DNA of 31,507 nt from a virus. Location: the IMG/VR virus record IMGVR_UViG_3300032293_000762, positions 1-31,507 of that record; one strand, given 5' to 3'. Below are positions 1 to 8,289 of this stretch, piece after piece. Within the stretch, counting starts at the first letter, position 1, and each line of letters starts with the position of its first letter. The position numbers were made by a program, and so were the translations under genes. The notes under the pieces are model-generated. The model made no database searches. It was given only the letters and a program-made list of their open reading frames with translations, and had not been told where the DNA came from.

Positions 1-335
1 ATATAGAGAATCTCATCAAATGCACGAACACGGTTTACGGCAACATATGAACAGTTATAACCAGCGGTGTTGTCACGCTTCAGTGCCTCTCCTGCGGTCA
101 TCAGTGCACGCATAGAAGGCATGATCTCAAGGTTCAAGACAGCCTGTTCAAGTTCTTGGCGAACTGCTGGTGAAACCTTATGCTTCTGATTCTCCTGGAG
201 ATGCTCTTCAAAGAAATCAAAATAACGCTTCACAGTTTCATCCCAGTGTTCCCGTCTTCCCTCTTTTTCAAGCCAACGGGAATAGCGAGAGAGGTGAATG
301 AAATCCTGATAAAGGGTAGGTAAATTCTTTGACAT
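1..335 (-). CDS. Class II (adenosylcobalamin-dependent) ribonucleotide reductase, N-terminal part
   Basis: Only the first 111 residues are visible; the gene runs off the left edge. The translation includes MPSMRALMTAGEALKRDN followed by GYNCSYVAV and RAFDEILY. This is the N-terminal pattern of B12-dependent ribonucleoside-triphosphate reductases (RTPR/NrdJ type); the Cys at residue 95 would correspond to one of the redox-active cysteines of that family. The enzyme reduces ribonucleotides to deoxyribonucleotides for phage DNA synthesis. The ATG at 333-335 is preceded by GGAG at a 6-base spacing. It follows thyX, so two nucleotide-metabolism genes are adjacent. The catalytic barrel is not in view, so assignment to class II rather than class I rests on the N-terminal motif only. 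Confidence 0.75.
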   Translation of the reverse strand, partial: MSKNLPTLYQDFIHLSRYSRWLEKEGRREHWDETVKRYFDFFEEHLQENQKHKVSPAVRQELEQAVLNLEIMPSMRALMTAGEALKRDNTAGYNCSYVAVNRVRAFDEILY

Positions 336-412
336 AAAGTACTCCAATGTATGTGCGGACAGATATCTATCGTCCAAATTGTTGTTCGGATTCAACTCCG
401 AGATAATAATGA

Positions 413-1078
413 TTAGTTGGTTTGGGTTAGTGCGATCCAAGATTTTGGGAAAATATCAGAAATGATATTGCCAACAGCCCTAGCATATTCTTGTATTTCC
501 CATTGGGCATGAGGATCGGTTCTTTGTCCATAGAACCGTGCATAAGCCGCCAGAGAGCCTGTCCACCACCATTCGGTGTAGACTCCCTGTGGAAGGATAA
601 ACCGTGCCTGTTCGGGTGCTACGCCCTTCTCTAGGAGTGTGTTGTATGCAGAAAGACACTGCTCGACAGCAAGGCTGTATAGAATATTGCAAGAATTCCA
701 TTGATCCCCATATTCCATAAATGTTTCAGAGCCTTGCTTCGCTCCATTTGTGGGTTTGGTTCTCCACCGTGGATGGTATATGTCAGGCTCATAAGAAACA
801 TATCTGCGTGAGATTTCATTCTCTACGAAACCTTGCTTGTGCTTGAAAAACTGTGTACGAATAGAAATAGGAGCCTTGATCCGCAGGGTAATCTGCGGAT
901 GGGCAAATGGGGTCCAGTGGTTGTGCTTTGCCAAATACTGGAGCAATTTTTCATCACGATCTGTGAACTCGTTTGCTTCTTTGTTGAAAGAGACACGGGC
1001 TGCATTCACCACCGTAAGGTCATCGCCCATATGGTCTACAAGTTCAACAAAACCTTCATTCAGAACTTCTATCTTCAT
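413..1078 (-). CDS. thyX: FAD-dependent thymidylate synthase ThyX
   Basis: ThyX methylates dUMP to dTMP using methylene-tetrahydrofolate and a flavin, unlike the ThyA-type enzyme (Td) of T4. At 221 residues it has the usual family length. The ThyX signature appears at residues 79-93 as KHKQGFVENEISRRY. This is a variant of the RHRxxSxxExSxR motif, with Lys for two Arg and one extra residue, a form I recall from other phage ThyX proteins. Other family blocks are HWTPFAHP (54-61), LPQGVYTEWWWTGSL (162-176) and RTDPHAQWEI (186-195). The start overlaps the end of the preceding 65-residue gene by 23 bases. It lies between the primase module and the ribonucleotide reductase, which suggests one nucleotide-supply group. 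Confidence 0.93.
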   Translation of the reverse strand: MKIEVLNEGFVELVDHMGDDLTVVNAARVSFNKEANEFTDRDEKLLQYLAKHNHWTPFAHPQITLRIKAPISIRTQFFKHKQGFVENEISRRYVSYEPDIYHPRWRTKPTNGAKQGSETFMEYGDQWNSCNILYSLAVEQCLSAYNTLLEKGVAPEQARFILPQGVYTEWWWTGSLAAYARFYGQRTDPHAQWEIQEYARAVGNIISDIFPKSWIALTQTN

Positions 1079-1253
1079 CTTCTTTGTCCTTCACATAGTA
1101 AAAAGAAACACCATCCACTTCAGTCCAATCCTTTGCATAATCAACCGCTCTTTTCCAAAGATCTGGATCCATCTCTTTCACATATTCTGCAAACTTGAAT
1201 CCAAACTCTATGATGGCAGTTGTAGTTAGGCGGGCTTTTTCCTCTTCATTCAT
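1056..1253 (-). CDS. Small acidic hypothetical protein, 65 residues
   Basis: I do not recognise this protein. It is 65 residues long, rich in Glu, Asp and Lys, with a probable helix over residues 8-40 and a very acidic C-terminal tail (KDKEDEDRSSE). No signal peptide or membrane segment is visible. It starts 4 bases after the primase stop codon; GGAAGAAGG at the end of the primase gene can serve as its ribosome binding site. Its end overlaps thyX by 23 bases. The tight fit between two certain genes on the same strand supports it as a real gene. Confidence 0.6.
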   Translation of the reverse strand: MNEEEKARLTTTAIIEFGFKFAEYVKEMDPDLWKRAVDYAKDWTEVDGVSFYYVKDKEDEDRSSE

Positions 1254-1257
1254 GTGA

Positions 1258-2271
1258 CTAAACCTTCTTCCAATAGTTGAGTTTTAGTTTTGCCTCAATT
1301 CCACGACAGACACATTCATCAATAAGATGAGTAATTTCATCTCCTGTTCGACCAGCAAGAACCATGTCGTTTATGTCTTTTTCTTGAATATCCTCTTTCC
1401 AAATGCAAACCGATACTCCACTCTCAATAAACCTTTCCATGAGAGAGACTATTTCAGCATTTCTTGGTTCATTATCCAATACAACAACAACATCCGAAGA
1501 TGCAATCTTTGGGTGAAGATTTACACCCGATGCTCCAACCATCGCCACACAATTAGGTAAAAATAGAGAATCAATCGGTCCTTCAACAACATAAACACGC
1601 TTTGAAGAATCACAGTCTCCTATACCATACCACAAGCGATCAATGGCTTTGTCTGCCTTGATTGTCATGTATCTGATATCTCTATCACTCTTGACCTCCA
1701 AGAGTCTTCCCTGAGCACCAATAGTATTTCCACCCATATCAAAAAATGGGATGACGATTCTTGGCTCTTTCTTCTTCAAATCTAGTGTTTCATCTAGAGA
1801 CATTGCATACTTTGCAAAGTCATCTGTATAATACAATCTGTTCCATCTTTCCTTTGGAATCTTTCTCTTCTTACAAAAGATAACAGCAGGATGATCTGAA
1901 GACATATCCGATATCTTCTGCAACTCACCAGGTTTGACAAACACTGGAGAAGGAACAGACAGATCTGGCTTTTGATAATTAGAATGACCAGACTCTCCGT
2001 TCTTCCAACGCTCTAGAGCATATTCCTTTGCATAGGATGGAGCAACTTGAGACAAGAAGTTGTAAAGCGTAGTGGAAAATCCACAATTGTGGCACATATA
2101 GAAGAAGTCTCCCTTCTTCTGAAAGAAAAATCCCCGTGCCTTACGCTTATTCTTGCTTGAATCTCCACAAACTGGACAAGAACAATTTGCTAGTGTAGCC
2201 TTCTTCCACTTGAAATTGCGGAGTTGAGAACTAACAAGGTCAATGTATTTCTTGTCGATATAGGTTGACAT
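1258..2271 (-). CDS. 61: DNA primase subunit, T4 gp61-like (DnaG type)
   Basis: This is the phage primase, which makes RNA primers for lagging-strand synthesis and works with the gp41-type helicase encoded just before it. At 337 residues it is close to T4 gp61 in length. An N-terminal zinc ribbon is visible: CPVC at 32-35 and CHNC at 60-63. A TOPRIM domain follows, with the conserved Glu in VVEGPIDSLF (Glu230) and an acidic LDNEPRN segment at 265-271. The start ATG follows the stop of the preceding 50-residue gene directly (TAA then ATG) and has GAGGAAGT upstream. The order helicase, small gene, primase fits a T4-type priming module. Confidence 0.88.
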   Translation of the reverse strand: MSTYIDKKYIDLVSSQLRNFKWKKATLANCSCPVCGDSSKNKRKARGFFFQKKGDFFYMCHNCGFSTTLYNFLSQVAPSYAKEYALERWKNGESGHSNYQKPDLSVPSPVFVKPGELQKISDMSSDHPAVIFCKKRKIPKERWNRLYYTDDFAKYAMSLDETLDLKKKEPRIVIPFFDMGGNTIGAQGRLLEVKSDRDIRYMTIKADKAIDRLWYGIGDCDSSKRVYVVEGPIDSLFLPNCVAMVGASGVNLHPKIASSDVVVVLDNEPRNAEIVSLMERFIESGVSVCIWKEDIQEKDINDMVLAGRTGDEITHLIDECVCRGIEAKLKLNYWKKV

Positions 2272-2424
2272 TTACTTCCTCTTCTTGAAATCTTCCTTGT
2301 GATACAGGTCATCTGTTGGTTGGTCGTGACCAAACCATTTGTTTCCCCAATCTTCCCATTCCTTTAGTTCTGCATCAATAATTACGCTCTTAATCTTCTT
2401 CTCTTCTTTCTTCTCTTCTGGCAT
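2272..2424 (-). CDS. Small charged hypothetical protein, 50 residues
   Basis: A 50-residue protein starting MPEEKKEEKK and ending EDFKKRK, with many Lys and Glu and a WEDWGNKW stretch in the middle. I do not recognise a family. A longer reading from 2490 is possible, but the ATG at 2422-2424 has a strong ribosome binding site, AAAGGAGG, 4-5 bases upstream, and lies just beyond the helicase stop at 2435. I therefore take this as the start. It fills the space between helicase and primase and ends exactly where the primase begins. Confidence 0.6.
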   Translation of the reverse strand: MPEEKKEEKKIKSVIIDAELKEWEDWGNKWFGHDQPTDDLYHKEDFKKRK

Positions 2425-2428
2425 ATTG

Positions 2429-2436
2429 CCTCCTTT
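2429..2436 (-). promoter_or_regulatory. Strong ribosome binding site deciding the 50-residue gene start
   Basis: On the minus strand this reads AAAGGAGG, 4 bases before the ATG at 2422-2424. It picks that ATG over an upstream in-frame codon inside the helicase gene. Confidence 0.6.
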
Positions 2437-3841
2437 ATACTTTCCAACCTTTGAACTTTGAATCCTTATTAAACTCGGGCTTTCTTCCAACAGAAGGCTT
2501 GAAAGCCTTTACTGGTGCTTGAGGTGCTGGTGTTGTGTCCACCAAATCCTTCTGTGCTGATTCTTCAACATCAAACAGTTTCATCTTTGCTCGGTTGATT
2601 CCAACTACAAATCGCTTGTTTGATGCAATATCGTTGTAGCGGTTCTTCAACTGTTTTACAAGCACCTGATTGAGTTTATCCATCTCTTCAGTTGCAATGA
2701 TGGCAAACATAAAATCAGCAGTTGCAGGAAGACCGAAAGATTCCGATGTGTCTTCAAGACCAACATCAGTATTAGTGAAGCCTGTTCGGTTCGTCTGTGT
2801 TGCAGAGAATATAGGAACACTCTGCTCTACAGCCAAGCCACGCAACTCCTCTGCAATAGACTTGATATACGAATACGAACCAACAGAACCTGTCATCTTT
2901 ATACGAGCAGATGCACAAATATTAAGATAGTCGATAAAGATAACATCGGGCTTGAATCGCTTTTTTAGTTTCAGTTCTTCAAGCAAGATACGAAAGTGAT
3001 TAACATTAGCCGATGCAGTTGGATACTCTTTGACAATGAGTTTACCCTGTGTCTTCTGTCGGATTCTATCCATCTTCTTGTCATAGACATCCTTTGGGAG
3101 GGACTTCAGGTCATCTAGACTGGTGTCCATGAGATTCGCATCAATACGCTCTGCAATACGCTCCTCTGCCATCTCACAGGTGATATACAGAACACTCTTG
3201 CCCAATGACAGGCAGTTTGCAGCATGGTGGCACATGAACAACGACTTACCAACACCAGTTCCTGCAAGGATAATATTCAGCGTCTTTTGTGGGACGCCAC
3301 CATTCGTAATGGTGTTGAAGTATTCAAGGTCGAAGGGGATTCTTGACTCTTTCTTGTGGTAGAAGTCATATCGTGAATCGGAGTCTTCGATGTAATCGTG
3401 TCCAATGTGTGTGTCGAAGGATACTGCAAGTGCCTTTGAGAGGATATCAGGAAGTGCAGCGGCAGTTTTGTTCTTGGACTTACCTTCGATGATATGGATT
3501 GATTCAAGGACGGCGTTGTATAGGCTTCGGTCTTTGCAGAACTTTTCTGTTTCGTTGACGAGCCAATCTTGATTTTGCTTTTCATCTGATAGTGCCTCCA
3601 CGATCTCACGGCACTTCTTGAACTGCTCTTCCGTAAGGATCTTGCTTTCTTTGACTAGAATTCCTACTGCCTCTTTGGTAGGCAGGGCTGAATATTTCCC
3701 GATGAATTCGGAGATTGCACCAAAGACAATCTTTTCGTTAGAGTCTTGAAAATAGTCTGTTGCAATGAAGGGCAATACCTTTCTGGCATACTCTTCATTA
3801 TACAGAAGTCCTTCCAAGATTATTGTTTCTATTCGCTTCAT
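2435..3841 (-). CDS. 41: Replicative DNA helicase, T4 gp41-like (DnaB type)
   Basis: Hexameric 5'-3' helicase that unwinds the replication fork and recruits primase. At 468 residues it is close to T4 gp41. The Walker A motif is AGTGVGKS at residues 193-200, and a Walker B-like DVIFIDYLN lies about 105 residues later. QTNRTGF matches the H3 region of DnaB-type helicases. The N-terminal MKRIETIILEGLLYNEEYARKV pattern resembles the gp41 start, which supports the chosen ATG even though it overlaps the preceding gene by 44 bases and has only a weak ribosome binding site. The Lys-rich, Pro-containing C-terminal tail ends in KFKGWKV. The uvsX, small gene, 41, 61 neighbourhood is that of T4. Confidence 0.92.
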   Translation of the reverse strand: MKRIETIILEGLLYNEEYARKVLPFIATDYFQDSNEKIVFGAISEFIGKYSALPTKEAVGILVKESKILTEEQFKKCREIVEALSDEKQNQDWLVNETEKFCKDRSLYNAVLESIHIIEGKSKNKTAAALPDILSKALAVSFDTHIGHDYIEDSDSRYDFYHKKESRIPFDLEYFNTITNGGVPQKTLNIILAGTGVGKSLFMCHHAANCLSLGKSVLYITCEMAEERIAERIDANLMDTSLDDLKSLPKDVYDKKMDRIRQKTQGKLIVKEYPTASANVNHFRILLEELKLKKRFKPDVIFIDYLNICASARIKMTGSVGSYSYIKSIAEELRGLAVEQSVPIFSATQTNRTGFTNTDVGLEDTSESFGLPATADFMFAIIATEEMDKLNQVLVKQLKNRYNDIASNKRFVVGINRAKMKLFDVEESAQKDLVDTTPAPQAPVKAFKPSVGRKPEFNKDSKFKGWKV

Positions 3842-4112
3842 TTGCTACTTTCACTAATCCAGAACGAACAAGTCTTTCAGAAATAAACGATACGAAGTTT
3901 CTCAACTCATCTGTGAGTGGGACTCCATTTGGATTTTTGATTATCTCGTAGTCAAAATAGAGTCTGCCACCTAAAGGTCTATCTTCAAACTTGAAGACAG
4001 TGTACCGATATTCGATTCCTTCGAATATACTACCTCTCATACGGATAGCATACCCGAAGGAATCGTTCGGCACAATATCAAAGTCTAAAGTTTCCTTTTC
4101 AAGGCAATCCAT
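3798..4112 (-). CDS. Hypothetical protein in the position of T4 gene 40
   Basis: A 104-residue protein between uvsX and the helicase. It starts 1 base after the uvsX stop, with GAGG 7 bases upstream of the ATG, and overlaps the helicase start by 44 bases. T4 carries gene 40, a small head-vertex factor, at this place. I see no convincing gp40 sequence match, so equivalence is by position only. The protein has an alternating pattern (YRYTVFKFEDR, GRLYFDYEII) that suggests beta strands, followed by a likely helix (LRNFVSFISERLVRSGLV). No membrane segment is evident. Confidence 0.6.
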   Translation of the reverse strand: MDCLEKETLDFDIVPNDSFGYAIRMRGSIFEGIEYRYTVFKFEDRPLGGRLYFDYEIIKNPNGVPLTDELRNFVSFISERLVRSGLVKVANEANRNNNLGRTSV

Positions 4113-4113
4113 T

Positions 4114-5181
4114 TTATGCCTCTTCGTTCAGAAGAACCTTCTCTGTGGTTTCTCCTTCTTCCGAAAGCCCACCACCGTACTTGAACTCTTTTGCGACTGC
4201 TTCTTCAAGTCGCTTCATCACATCTGTAGTAAAGTACTTCTCTGGATTCTCGTTGATATTCTTCTCAAATGCAGTCTTGCCATCTGGTAGTTCAATTCTG
4301 GTTGAAACCTTCTTGAAAATACCATACTTTAGAGCAACATCAAGAAGCCCATAGTACTTGTTCAAGCCACTATCATAATTCAACTGAACATCAATCTGCT
4401 GATTCTCTTTGGTCAAACGAGACTTGTACAGTTTGCAATGGATGATGTTTCCTACAACATCCCCTTCTGCATTCTTGTCTTTCTTTTTACTCAAGTATAC
4501 GATTGTTGATGCAGCGTATTTCAAACCGTCACCACCACTCATCTCTCTTGTAGGAACATAAGCACCAATAACGCTATAAGTATGGTTTGTCATAATCATA
4601 GGAATATTGGCTTTTCCTAACTTGAGAGTAAGAGTACGGAAAGTGGAACGGATAGCCTGTGAACGGGTCATATCACGAACCTCTTTACCCTCACTGGTGT
4701 CACGCATCTCTTTACTTGTTGAAAGCATACCAAGCGAGTCAAGTACAATCATTACAGGCTTTCGCTTTTCTACAGGCTCTTCAAGAATCTTATCTACGAT
4801 AGAAATAGCCTGATGGCGGAAATCTTCAATTGTAGCAACAGGGAATACCGCAACACGCTTTGGGTCCACTCCACGGGAGTGGAACATCTCTGATGTAACG
4901 GCTTGCTCTGAATCAAAGTAGAGAACAACACCTTCTTTATTGTCTTGCAAGAACTTTGACACAATTCCGATAGCAAAGTATGTTTTGCCTGTTGCAGACT
5001 CTCCTGCAAGAGCAAGAATTTTATTGCTTGCAATCCCACCATAAAGACTACCCGAAAGCAATGCATTGAGTGCATAACTTCCCGTGTCAACAAAACCATT
5101 GACATCTGCTTCTACTCCCTCTTCAACAACGCTTGCATACTTGTTTCCTGAATTCTTAATTATTGAGTCCAAGTACCCCAT
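4114..5181 (-). CDS. uvsX: RecA-like recombinase UvsX
   Basis: Strand-exchange protein for recombination-dependent replication and repair. At 355 residues its length is close to T4 UvsX. The Walker A motif GESATGKT is at residues 60-67, Walker B is MIVLDSLG about 80 residues later, and a conserved MIMTNHTY follows. [13 protein letters not shown] resembles the L2-loop region of the family. The ATG has AGAGG upstream and overlaps the preceding 71-residue gene by 26 bases. The acidic C-terminus ([16 protein letters not shown]) is like that of other UvsX/RecA proteins. Its place between 43 and 41 is the same as in T4. Confidence 0.95.
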   Translation of the reverse strand: MGYLDSIIKNSGNKYASVVEEGVEADVNGFVDTGSYALNALLSGSLYGGIASNKILALAGESATGKTYFAIGIVSKFLQDNKEGVVLYFDSEQAVTSEMFHSRGVDPKRVAVFPVATIEDFRHQAISIVDKILEEPVEKRKPVMIVLDSLGMLSTSKEMRDTSEGKEVRDMTRSQAIRSTFRTLTLKLGKANIPMIMTNHTYSVIGAYVPTREMSGGDGLKYAASTIVYLSKKKDKNAEGDVVGNIIHCKLYKSRLTKENQQIDVQLNYDSGLNKYYGLLDVALKYGIFKKVSTRIELPDGKTAFEKNINENPEKYFTTDVMKRLEEAVAKEFKYGGGLSEEGETTEKVLLNEEA

Positions 5182-5371
5182 TGTCTACCTCTTTCTTCAT
5201 TCTTTCTAATGCCACAATTATACTGTTGTTGAACTCCATTCCTTCAAGGATGGTATTTACATGAGACATCCCAAAGGACTTAGACTTCAATACGACTTGG
5301 TATTGATTATTGATATGCTTTTTCTTCTCTTCTAGAAGATCAAGCAAGTAGTCTATTTGTTCATTATTCAT
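5156..5371 (-). CDS. Small helical hypothetical protein, 71 residues
   Basis: I do not recognise this protein. It looks largely helical and partly coiled coil ([19 protein letters not shown], then [18 protein letters not shown]). Its ATG overlaps the stop of the Sm-like gene as ATGA, so translation is probably coupled, and its end overlaps uvsX by 26 bases. T4 has beta-gt, 42 and imm in the interval between 43 and uvsX; here there are only this gene and the next one upstream. Confidence 0.6.
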   Translation of the reverse strand: MNNEQIDYLLDLLEEKKKHINNQYQVVLKSKSFGMSHVNTILEGMEFNNSIIVALERMKKEVDNGVLGLNN

Positions 5372-5715
5372 TCTGTGGACAACCGAAGTTTGCTGCCAAG
5401 CGCAGCCATATCAGCACCACCAATAATATCTCCAGCATCAGGTGCAATAATCTTGGAGAAAGCCTTCTCGTATTCTGCCTTCAGACGCTTTTGAGGAAGA
5501 ACAGTGAAAGCAACAATCTTCTCTGGAATATGAATTCCATCTTCTGGTGCATCTGCATATGCAAGCCAAGGAAGCATTGAGAGATTCTGTAGACTCACTG
5601 GCACAAGAAGCAGAGCATCCTTGATGAACCAGCCCCCGTCTTCAGCCGCATCGGCCTTGCAAATAATCTCTTCACCTGTAGTCAAACGAACAATACGAAC
5701 ATTATCTTTAGCCAT
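5368..5715 (-). CDS. Sm-like (Hfq/LSm-fold) candidate protein, 115 residues
   Basis: The N-terminal part reads VRIVRLTTGEEIICKAD, then GGWFIKDALLLVP. This resembles an Sm1-type strand pattern, in which a small beta barrel often starts with a LxxGEEI turn. Similar small proteins occur near replication genes in T4-like phages of aquatic bacteria and have been described as Sm-like. I infer a possible RNA-binding or scaffold role; no function is shown. The ATG at 5713-5715 is preferred over one 15 bases upstream because AAAGGAA lies directly before it. A 4-base overlap links it to the next gene. It follows the DNA polymerase gene after 38 bases. Confidence 0.6.
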   Translation of the reverse strand: MAKDNVRIVRLTTGEEIICKADAAEDGGWFIKDALLLVPVSLQNLSMLPWLAYADAPEDGIHIPEKIVAFTVLPQKRLKAEYEKAFSKIIAPDAGDIIGGADMAALGSKLRLSTE

Positions 5716-5720
5716 AGTAT

Positions 5721-5727
5721 TTCCTTT
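5721..5727 (-). promoter_or_regulatory. Ribosome binding site deciding the Sm-like gene start
   Basis: Minus strand AAAGGAA, 5 bases before the ATG at 5713-5715. It supports this start rather than the upstream ATG at 5728-5730, which has no comparable purine tract. Confidence 0.5.
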
Positions 5728-5753
5728 CATGGTATTACTGTATATAGTCGGGA

Positions 5754-8279
5754 TCAGCCAAAGAGAGACTCAAGGCTGTTTGTTTTTTCTGTCTGCCAAC
5801 CCAAGCAATCCAATATTGCCTTCAGAGGCTCAAGATATGCCTTTTCAAATTGGGTGTCATGGTCAATGTATTTCTGCAATTGTAATTCGGAAGGGATAGT
5901 GCTGACAAATGCCAGAACATTCTCACCCAATGGGTTTGGTTTCTTTAGATAGCAATACTTGATCTTGTCGCCTTCGTTGATGACAGGATACTTCTTGTCT
6001 ATCTTTAGTCTACGCAAGTGGTGATTGTATAGCAGAGAACCACGAACCGCAATAGGAGTGGACTTTCGATAGATTGTTGTTGGTTCGTGATACTCTTTCA
6101 AACCATTGCAAGAACGGGGGAAACTGATTTCCTCTGCCTTCAATGTCTTGAAACGCTTCTTGAAGTCGGCAATGTATCCGATAATATCGTCTTGTGTCCC
6201 GTTCATTATGATAGAGATGCTCTCTGTGAGTGCATCACGGACAACACGGGGAGTCGAAGAGCGAGTGGTTTCAATACCCATGATCTTCATTTCAGGGATC
6301 TTCAGAAGAACCCCATCCTCTCCAATCATAACATTGAGCATATACCGCTTCTTTGCAGTCCAAATCCCCTTGTTTGCAATAGCCTCACGCTTCATGTGCA
6401 TCTTGTTTTCATATGCATTCATCTTGCGGGAGAGTTCATCGTATTTCTTATCAATGAATGGCTGTATCAGTTCAGAGGAAACCCGCTCCAGATACTTTGC
6501 AATCTTTGCATTATCTGTTTCTGTTGGCATGACTCGCTGAACAAGATTGTCCAATCGGAGATAAATGGAATCCGTATCACTTGCGATAACATAGTCATAG
6601 TCTTCGGTCTTGAATGAAGAATTGAGAAAACTGTTCAACTGCTCTTCAATCCAACGAATAGACAACTGACCTGATACGGTGATCGCTTCTGCAAGATCCA
6701 AATCATAATAACGGAAGTATTCGTTGCCCACAGCACCGAATGCAGAATTCAACTGAATCTTACGAACCAACTGAAAGTTATGATACTTGGAGATTTCATT
6801 CTCCAATTGACGCTTGTCCAACTTTGAGAGAGAATCTTTCTGTTCCTTCAGTCTACGCTTGGACTCAAGCATCTTCTGCTTGTAGACCTTGCGCTCCTGA
6901 TACATCGTATCCATAAGGGCAGGAAGGAACCCACGAACACCCTTCACAAAAGAAACCCCGTTGGCAGCAGTGCTGTGTTCATCTGTTTCGTATGCTCCAG
7001 ACTTCAGGGAAGCCAACAGATCCTCTACAGGAATCCTGCGCTTTGACTTGCCTTTCACCTTTGTCTCTGGTGAAATGTTGTACTGCATGATAAGATGGGG
7101 ATACAGTGAATCCAAATCAAAAGACACCACCCACTTGTGCATTCCAACGAGAGGGTCTTTGACATAAGCACCAGCAAACTGCTCGGACTTGTCTCCCTCT
7201 TTCTTTGGAGGAATGGCAATCTTCTGCTCGTTTAGATGGTGATAGATGATGGAATCCCAAGTGCGAACCTGTGAGAAGACATCAGAGAAATTGACCTTTG
7301 CAGAATAGGCAAGAGCCACAGCAAGTTCAAGGAGTTTCAGTTTCTCCTCAAGCCTCTGTACAAGATGAACATCTTTAATATTATACTCAAGAAATGCCTG
7401 GAAATTCTGCTTGTAGAAGTCAGACATCTTGTCATATTCAGCATAGGATGCCTTGCGTTCGCCCAACTCTACAAATGCAATGTTATCCAACTTGTAGGAC
7501 TCCTGATTGACAAATGTAAACTTGCGATATAGGTCAAGATAGTCTAGCGAAGAGATTCCCACAATATCAAAGACTTCGTACATCTTTCCCTTCATGGAAA
7601 CATTACGGGTCTTTACATCATTCCACGGAGACAGACGCTTCACACCGTCTTCTCCAATAAGTCTTCCTATTCTGTTTACAAGATAGGGAATGTCGAAGAG
7701 TTGAGTGTTCCATCCCGTCACAATATCATAATCTTCGGCTCTCCACAACTCAATGAAAGCCTGTAGTAATTCCTCTTCATTGTCATATTCATACACTTTG
7801 GCATTTGGCTGTGGTGAAACAGCCTTACCCAAGACAAGAGAGTGGTAAATCCCACCACAGCCAAGAGTTATGACTATGACTCGCTCTTCTGCCCTGTTTG
7901 GATCGGGAAAGCCGTTCTCGCATTCTGTTTCAATATCCAAATAACAGACCTTCAAATCAGAGAAATCATACTCAATCTCCTGATAGTTCTCTGCAATGAA
8001 TTGGGCAATATAATCAGTATTTCCATACACACTCAATCCACCAACATCTTTGTATTGGTCGATGAATGCTCTGCAATCCAAGATTGTGCCTGGTTGCATA
8101 GGCTCAACAGGAATACCGTCAAGTGTTTTCCACTCGCTCGGCTTGTTTGCCTTCAAAAAGATGGTTGGTCGAAAGTCTGGATTCGCATAGTGAACCCTTT
8201 GCTTTCGACCACCAATGCTCTTGTAGCCACGAAACAGAATTCGGTTTCCACGAATCCCTATGCTTGTGTATTGATCCAC
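5754..8279 (-). CDS. 43: Family B DNA polymerase, T4 gp43-like
   Basis: Replicative polymerase with proofreading exonuclease, 841 residues (somewhat shorter than T4 gp43). Exonuclease motifs: DIETE at 115-119 (Exo I), DIVTGWNTQLFDIPYL (Exo II) and YNIKDVHLV (Exo III). Polymerase motifs: SFDLDSLYPHLIMQYN (motif A), KIQLNSAFGAVGNEYF (motif B) and ASDTDSIY (motif C, with the catalytic DTD). All key acidic residues appear present. The start codon is GTG at 8277-8279, supported by AAAGGA 5 bases upstream (8285-8290). In T4, 43 follows regA directly; here about 21 kb of other genes separate them. Confidence 0.97.
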   Translation of the reverse strand: MDQYTSIGIRGNRILFRGYKSIGGRKQRVHYANPDFRPTIFLKANKPSEWKTLDGIPVEPMQPGTILDCRAFIDQYKDVGGLSVYGNTDYIAQFIAENYQEIEYDFSDLKVCYLDIETECENGFPDPNRAEERVIVITLGCGGIYHSLVLGKAVSPQPNAKVYEYDNEEELLQAFIELWRAEDYDIVTGWNTQLFDIPYLVNRIGRLIGEDGVKRLSPWNDVKTRNVSMKGKMYEVFDIVGISSLDYLDLYRKFTFVNQESYKLDNIAFVELGERKASYAEYDKMSDFYKQNFQAFLEYNIKDVHLVQRLEEKLKLLELAVALAYSAKVNFSDVFSQVRTWDSIIYHHLNEQKIAIPPKKEGDKSEQFAGAYVKDPLVGMHKWVVSFDLDSLYPHLIMQYNISPETKVKGKSKRRIPVEDLLASLKSGAYETDEHSTAANGVSFVKGVRGFLPALMDTMYQERKVYKQKMLESKRRLKEQKDSLSKLDKRQLENEISKYHNFQLVRKIQLNSAFGAVGNEYFRYYDLDLAEAITVSGQLSIRWIEEQLNSFLNSSFKTEDYDYVIASDTDSIYLRLDNLVQRVMPTETDNAKIAKYLERVSSELIQPFIDKKYDELSRKMNAYENKMHMKREAIANKGIWTAKKRYMLNVMIGEDGVLLKIPEMKIMGIETTRSSTPRVVRDALTESISIIMNGTQDDIIGYIADFKKRFKTLKAEEISFPRSCNGLKEYHEPTTIYRKSTPIAVRGSLLYNHHLRRLKIDKKYPVINEGDKIKYCYLKKPNPLGENVLAFVSTIPSELQLQKYIDHDTQFEKAYLEPLKAILDCLGWQTEKTNSLESLFG

Positions 8280-8289
8280 TCTATTCCTT

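Noticed and set aside
356-402. Short inverted repeats between thyX and the reductase (TCGGA...TCCGA and AGATATCT)
   Set aside because: Stems are only 5-7 bp, no T-tract follows, and no operator is recognisable.
6087-6617. Plus-strand open frames opposite the DNA polymerase
   Set aside because: The minus strand carries a complete polymerase with all motifs; the antisense frames show no family pattern.
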